Assembly: GCA_023487095.1 (NCBI GenBank)
Contig: JAMDEL010000013.1
Location: 1 to 10,314 of the forward strand
Direction of reading: 5' to 3'
Source: Patescibacteria group bacterium
GTDB lineage: Bacteria; Patescibacteriota; Doudnabacteria; UBA920
Length of the DNA stretch: 10,314 nucleotides
Below are positions 6,258 to 10,314 of this stretch, piece after piece. The notes under the pieces are model-generated. The model searched no databases. It worked only from the letters and a program-made list of their open reading frames with translations, and had not been told where the DNA came from. The translations under genes and the position numbers were made by a program. Each line of letters opens with the position of its first letter. The stretch's first letter is position 1.

Positions 6258-7341
6258 TTTTGATTTTGTCCTGCTCGGCTTGGTCCTGGCGCTTTTGGCC
6301 GTGGGCCTGATTTCGCTTTACTCGGCCTCGGCAGTGGAGTCTTTCAAAAGGTACGGCACCTCGGCTTACTACATAAAAAAACAGCTAATGGGCGGCGTAG
6401 GTCTGGGGTTTATTGCCATGTATTTTGCCGCCAAAATTGATTACCATTTCTGGCAAAAAAAATTGCCGCTCTTGGTGGTAGTTTCCTTGGGGCTTTTGGC
6501 GGCCACCAAGCTCACCCATTTTGGCATTTCTGCCGGAGGGGCGAGCCGCTGGATAGATTTTGGCTTCATAACTTTCCAGCCTGCGGAACTGGCCAAGATG
6601 GTCATTGTCTTCTATATTGCCGCCTGGATTAGCAAAAAAGGCAAAGACATAAACGACTTTACTTTCGGGCTCCTGCCTTCGCTGGTGATTATTACCCTTT
6701 TTGCGGGCATGATTCTTTGGCAGCCGGATTTTGGCACCATGTCCGTGCTGGTGGGTGTGGCTTTCTTAATGCTGGTCGCCGGCGGCATAAACTGGAAATA
6801 TCTTTTTTGGGGCACGGTTTCAGGGATTTTACTGCTTTATGCGGTAATCCATTTTGAGCCCTACCGCTTAAGGCGTGTGACCTCGTTTTTGGATCCCGCC
6901 ACGGACCCCAAAGGTATTAGCTACCACATTAACCAGGCCTTAATCGCCATAGGCGCAGGCGGGCTCTGGGGCTATGGCTACGGGCTTTCCCGGCAGAAGC
7001 ACAGCTATCTGCCTGAAGTGATGGGGGATTCAATTTTTGCGGTAACCGCAGAAGAGCTGGGCTTTTTGCGGGTTACGGCGATTATTGTCCTGTTTATGGC
7101 CTTTTTGGCCAGAGGCATTAGCCTAGCCAAGAAAGCTCCGGACGATTTTGGCAGGCTCACGGCTTTTGGCATAATTGCCTGGATATCCATTCAGGCCATT
7201 ATCAATATTGCAGCCATGGTCAAGCTCCTGCCCTTAACCGGCATCCCGCTGCCTTTTTTCAGCTATGGCAGTTCCGCCATGCTGATTAACCTGACGGCCG
7301 TGGGAATTTTAATGAATATTTCCAAACAGTCTAAGGCCTAA
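6238..7341 (+). CDS. ftsW: SEDS-family peptidoglycan glycosyltransferase (FtsW)
   Basis: SEDS proteins polymerise lipid II into glycan strands together with a class B penicillin-binding protein; FtsW works at the septum and RodA along the side wall. The 367-residue protein is highly hydrophobic with about ten predicted membrane helices (first at about 10-31, last at about 343-363). Family marks are R104-W-I-D followed by F-Q-P-A-E-L-A-K, the large external loop with G-G-L-W-G-Y-G-Y-G, the catalytic-type aspartate D264 in L-P-E-V-M-G-D, then F-A-V-T-A-E-E-L-G, and the closing P-L-T-G-I-P-L-P-F-F-S-Y-G-S-S. I prefer FtsW to RodA because it overlaps murD and sits in the mur cluster, but sequence alone does not separate them firmly. 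The ATG at 6238 lies 20 bases inside murD. The partner penicillin-binding protein is not in the window. Confidence 0.92.
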   Translation: MARKSANFDFVLLGLVLALLAVGLISLYSASAVESFKRYGTSAYYIKKQLMGGVGLGFIAMYFAAKIDYHFWQKKLPLLVVVSLGLLAATKLTHFGISAGGASRWIDFGFITFQPAELAKMVIVFYIAAWISKKGKDINDFTFGLLPSLVIITLFAGMILWQPDFGTMSVLVGVAFLMLVAGGINWKYLFWGTVSGILLLYAVIHFEPYRLRRVTSFLDPATDPKGISYHINQALIAIGAGGLWGYGYGLSRQKHSYLPEVMGDSIFAVTAEELGFLRVTAIIVLFMAFLARGISLAKKAPDDFGRLTAFGIIAWISIQAIINIAAMVKLLPLTGIPLPFFSYGSSAMLINLTAVGILMNISKQSKA

Positions 7342-7343
7342 AA

Positions 7344-9515
7344 ATGAGTCCGAAAAAAAACTTTAAATTTTATTACCACAACTCCGCTTTTTTAAAACTA
7401 AGCGGCATTTCAAAGTCCAAAGCCCGCGGCTGGAAAGCGACGTGGGTCTGGCTGGCCAGATTTTTGTACGAGGTTTCGTACTGGGTTGGCTACGTCCTGT
7501 ATGAATTTTCCATTTTGGCAAGGGAGTTTTCCAAGCAAGACTGGCAAAAAACCGCAAAATCGGTAAACTTACGTTTGAAAAAATTTGCCCTGGCCAAACC
7601 AGTAATGAACTTTGTTGTTTTTACCGTAATCATCCTGCTGCCCTTCGGCCTTTTGGAAGGCTTTCGGCTGGCCGCCCGCGCCCTGGACGCCAAAGACCAG
7701 CTTATTCGCTACACGGCTGCGGGTTTGGAACAGTTTCAAAAGGCCAAGACTGAGCTCAGCCAGCAGGACTTCAAGTCCGCGGGCAGCAGCTTTACTCTGG
7801 CTAAGCGCAGCTTTGAGACTGGCAAGGGCGAGCTTTCTCAGGTGGATGGGATGCTGGGCGGATTGGCCAACCTGGCCCCCATGAAACGCCAGGCCGATTT
7901 GCTAATCCAGACTGCCCAGCAGGCGGCCCAGGTAGGCACAGAGTTTTCGGTTTTTGCGGACCAGATGTCGCAGCTGGAAATGACGCCCGCAGGCTTTGCG
8001 GTGAGCACCAATGCCCAATTCGGCGAGCTTTTGGACCGCATGGAGGCTTCCGTGGCCAGCATTGACCGCGGCATTGCAATAATTGCCGTAAATTTAAAAC
8101 AGATTGACGTGCAGAGCCTGCCCCAGGAATACCGCCAGCAGTTTGTGGAAAAATTCCAGTCGTTTTCGGAGCTTTCCGGAAATTTTCAAAACCTTAAAAG
8201 CCTATTTGAGATGTTCCGCCTGACTTTCGGCGGCCACAACCGGATTTTGGTCCTGCTGGAAAACAACAATGAGCTCAGGTCTACGGGCGGGTTCATTGGC
8301 AGTTTTGCGGCCATAGACATGAAAGACGGCAACATAAAATCTTTGAACGTGGACAGTGTGTATTCCTTGGACGGGCAGCTCAAAGAAAATATTGCCCCGC
8401 CCCAGCCGATCTTAAATGTCAGCAACAAATGGTTCCTGCGCGACGCGAACTGGTTTGCCGATTTCCCCCTGTCCGCCCAAAAAATTTCCGCGTTCTATGA
8501 AAAGGAGGGCGGCGAAACTCCGGACATCATTATGGCCATGACGCCAAACTTGATTGCCGACCTTTTGGCCCTGACCGGACCCGTGGAAATGCCCAAGTAC
8601 CAGGTGACTTTGACTTCCGAAAATTTCGTGGAGCTTACCCAGGTGGCAAGCTCCGACTACGCGACCATGCCGGAGAACAAGCCCAAGCAGATTTTGGCCG
8701 ACCTGGTGCCGGTGCTGTTTGACCGGCTGTCCAAGCTGACCGAAGAGCAAAAAACCCAATTCTTGGCCATCTTGCAAAAAAACTTGTACGAGAAGCAGAT
8801 TTTGCTATACTCACGAAACGGGCAACTCCAGAATACTTTCAAAAATTTCGGCTGGGCCGGAGAAATCAAACCTTCGGATCGCGATTACCTTTCAGTGGTG
8901 GCCAGCAACCTGGAAGCCACCAAAAGCGACCTATATATAGAGCAAAGCCTGAAATTGGAAACGGCTATCGCCAGGGACGGCAGCATTACCGACCGCTTGA
9001 CCATCACCCGGCACAACAAGCTGCCCGCGTTGGATAAGACATTCAACAACAGCTACATCCGCGTGCTGGTGCCCGAAGGCTCAAAACTTTTGGAAAACCA
9101 GGGCTTTGACTTCAAGGTCCAAGACGCGCCGCGCCCCTTTGGCCAAAAAACCGACGATGATGTTTTGGCCTGGGAAAAAAGCGCGGTGCGCGACGTTGTC
9201 AGCGGCACCACCATTGGCCGGGAGTCGGGCAAAACCTTTTTCGGCAACTGGCAACGCTTGGAGGGTGGGGAGACGCGGGAGATAACCCTGGTCTACCAGC
9301 TGCCCTACAAGCTGAAAGATATTGACCGCTACAGCCTGCTCTTGCAAAAACAGCCCGGCGCCTTAAACCAGCCGTTTGTCCACCAGGTCCGCTTTGAAGA
9401 CCGAAAAATGGAATGGTCAAATTTCCAGCCTCAAGACCTGACTGCCAATTCCTTTTCCCAGACCCTGGACCTTAACCGAGACCAGATGCTAGGCGCAGTG
9501 TTTGTCAGACGATAA
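7344..9515 (+). CDS. DUF4012 domain membrane protein, possible cell-surface or wall-glycan factor
   Basis: This is a 723-residue protein whose function is unknown. The N-terminal ~85 residues are basic and aromatic and probably cytoplasmic. One membrane helix follows at about 88-105. Next is a long extracytoplasmic stretch rich in Gln, Ala, Ser and Leu (about 110-285) that is likely helical, perhaps coiled coil. The DUF4012 core starts near 298 with I-L-V-L-L-E-N-N-N-E-L-R-S-T-G-G-F-I-G-S and continues through S-V-Y-S-L-D-G-Q and R-D-A-N-W-F-A-D-F-P-L-S-A to L-L-A-L-T-G-P-V near 406-414. Residues from about 500 to 723 look beta-rich and end without a second clear helix. It starts 2 bases after ftsW and ends 4 bases before murJ, so it belongs to the wall operon. 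A weak AAGG at 7333-7336 could help ribosome binding. Wall attachment or glycan handling is an inference from neighbours only. Confidence 0.85.
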   Translation: MSPKKNFKFYYHNSAFLKLSGISKSKARGWKATWVWLARFLYEVSYWVGYVLYEFSILAREFSKQDWQKTAKSVNLRLKKFALAKPVMNFVVFTVIILLPFGLLEGFRLAARALDAKDQLIRYTAAGLEQFQKAKTELSQQDFKSAGSSFTLAKRSFETGKGELSQVDGMLGGLANLAPMKRQADLLIQTAQQAAQVGTEFSVFADQMSQLEMTPAGFAVSTNAQFGELLDRMEASVASIDRGIAIIAVNLKQIDVQSLPQEYRQQFVEKFQSFSELSGNFQNLKSLFEMFRLTFGGHNRILVLLENNNELRSTGGFIGSFAAIDMKDGNIKSLNVDSVYSLDGQLKENIAPPQPILNVSNKWFLRDANWFADFPLSAQKISAFYEKEGGETPDIIMAMTPNLIADLLALTGPVEMPKYQVTLTSENFVELTQVASSDYATMPENKPKQILADLVPVLFDRLSKLTEEQKTQFLAILQKNLYEKQILLYSRNGQLQNTFKNFGWAGEIKPSDRDYLSVVASNLEATKSDLYIEQSLKLETAIARDGSITDRLTITRHNKLPALDKTFNNSYIRVLVPEGSKLLENQGFDFKVQDAPRPFGQKTDDDVLAWEKSAVRDVVSGTTIGRESGKTFFGNWQRLEGGETREITLVYQLPYKLKDIDRYSLLLQKQPGALNQPFVHQVRFEDRKMEWSNFQPQDLTANSFSQTLDLNRDQMLGAVFVRR

Positions 9516-9519
9516 TTTT

Positions 9520-10314
9520 ATGATTCGGCTCAAAAACCTGGAAACCGATTTTAACAGTTCCAAGGCTGCCCTTATTGTGGGCGTTTTAACGCTGGCTTCC
9601 CGGCTGGTGGGCCTTTTGCGAGACCGCCTGTTTGCTTCCAAGTTCGGCGCGGGTGACGTGCTGGACGCCTACTACGCAGCCTTTAGGATTCCCGACTTGG
9701 TTTTTAATTTGCTCATTTTAGGCACGCTTTCCGTGGCTTTTATTCCCATTTTTACTTCGCTCCTGGTCAAAGACAAACCCAAGGCCATAAGCAATGCCAG
9801 CACGGTCCTGAATTTTTCCGCCCTGTCCATGGCAGCGGTCTGTTTGCTGCTTTTGGTTTTTTCCCGGCCGCTGACCCGCGCATTGGTACCCGGGTTTTTC
9901 GGCCAAAAATTTGAGGATACACTGCTGCTCTCGCGGATGTTTTTGCTCTCGCCCGTTATTTTTACCGTTTCCAACCTGTTCAGCAGCGTGCTCAATGCCA
10001 GCAAAAAGTTTTTCATTGTCGGCTTTGCGCCCGTGCTCTATAATCTGGGAATTATTTTTGGGCTTTTAGTGCTTTATCCCAAATACGGCATTCTGGGCTT
10101 GGGCGCGGGCGTAATCTTAGGCGCTACTTTACACATGCTCTGCCAAATTCCGGAAATTTTGTCTTTGGGCTTTTACTGGCAGCCAGTCATGGACCTAAAA
10201 GACGAGGCCGTGCGCAAAATTGGCAAGCTTTTCTTGCCGCGGATTATTGGCGTGGATAATTCCCAGGTCAGCCTGCTTATTGGCTCAATCGTGGGCTCGG
10301 TTTTGGCCTCCGGC
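9520..10314 (+). CDS. murJ: Lipid II flippase MurJ/MviN, 3' end beyond the window
   Basis: MurJ moves lipid II across the cytoplasmic membrane (MOP superfamily, normally about 500 residues and 14 helices). From the ATG at 9520 the frame stays open for 265 codons to the last base of the window, so roughly the first half is present. The start region is typical: S27-R28-L-V-G-L-L-R34-D35, F-G-A-G-D-V-L-D49-A-Y, then F-R-I-P-D-L-V. R28, R34 and D49 match R18, R24 and D39 of E. coli MurJ. E. coli R52, R53 and E57 in the next segment correspond here to F, N and L, which is unusual. Several membrane helices and the segment with V-D-N-S-Q-V-S-L-L-I near the right edge agree with the family. It follows the DUF4012 gene by 4 bases with no Shine-Dalgarno, implying cotranscription. 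Confidence 0.93.
   Translation, partial: MIRLKNLETDFNSSKAALIVGVLTLASRLVGLLRDRLFASKFGAGDVLDAYYAAFRIPDLVFNLLILGTLSVAFIPIFTSLLVKDKPKAISNASTVLNFSALSMAAVCLLLLVFSRPLTRALVPGFFGQKFEDTLLLSRMFLLSPVIFTVSNLFSSVLNASKKFFIVGFAPVLYNLGIIFGLLVLYPKYGILGLGAGVILGATLHMLCQIPEILSLGFYWQPVMDLKDEAVRKIGKLFLPRIIGVDNSQVSLLIGSIVGSVLASG

Noticed and set aside
9672..10016. 114-codon minus-strand frame near the right end
   Set aside because: The plus strand here encodes MurJ without interruption to the window edge, so the antisense frame is a shadow.
1..10314. Mobile elements, CRISPR arrays, tRNA or other RNA genes
   Set aside because: No regularly spaced repeats, transposase motifs, terminal inverted repeats or cloverleaf patterns were seen; non-coding gaps are all under 100 bases.

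Overview
The window looks like part of the chromosome of a Patescibacteria (Candidate Phyla Radiation) bacterium, probably near the Parcubacteria/ABY1 lineages. I infer this from gene content and protein style, not from any marker RNA gene. The clues are a VirD4/TraC-like ATPase fragment with a long Pro/Gln/Glu/Lys tail, a DUF4012 membrane protein, a MurJ without the usual second-helix arginines, a D-aminoacylase-type amidohydrolase with a Q-N-H-S-D motif, and compact genes whose starts lack clear Shine-Dalgarno sequences. GC content is moderate and looks uniform by eye. I see no insertion sequence, CRISPR array, tRNA or rRNA.

Layout. Positions 1-785 carry the 3' end of a conjugation/secretion-type ATPase gene on the plus strand; its conserved domain runs up into an in-frame stop at 3-5. 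A bidirectional hairpin terminator (791-824) separates it from a convergent thioredoxin gene (834-1154, minus strand). A 91-base divergent intergenic region (1155-1245) holds a good sigma70-type promoter for thioredoxin, a perfect 9-mer DnaA box overlapping its -10, and a consensus -10 hexamer facing the other way. From 1246 to the right edge everything is on the plus strand and nearly gapless: an anchored D,D-carboxypeptidase (dacA-like), mraY, a D-aminoacylase-like amidohydrolase, murD, ftsW, a DUF4012 protein, and the first 265 codons of murJ, which runs off the window at 10314.

How the genes fit together. Five of the seven plus-strand genes form a pathway for building and finishing peptidoglycan. 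MurD adds D-Glu to UDP-MurNAc-L-Ala in the cytoplasm. MraY loads the finished UDP-MurNAc-pentapeptide onto the lipid carrier to make lipid I. MurJ flips lipid II, FtsW polymerises it, and the carboxypeptidase trims terminal D-Ala from stem peptides. Two less usual genes sit inside this series: the amidohydrolase, 4 bases after mraY and 7 bases before murD, and the DUF4012 protein, 2 bases after ftsW and 4 bases before murJ. Their position suggests that one works on N-acylated D-amino acids or muropeptide fragments and the other acts at the cell surface in wall or glycan assembly. Both roles are inferences from context.

Most promising for follow-up: the amidohydrolase with a substituted metal-site histidine embedded between mraY and murD; the DUF4012 protein between ftsW and murJ; the loss in MurJ of charged residues important in E. 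coli; and promoters so close to start codons that dacA and mraY could be translated from leaderless or near-leaderless mRNAs.
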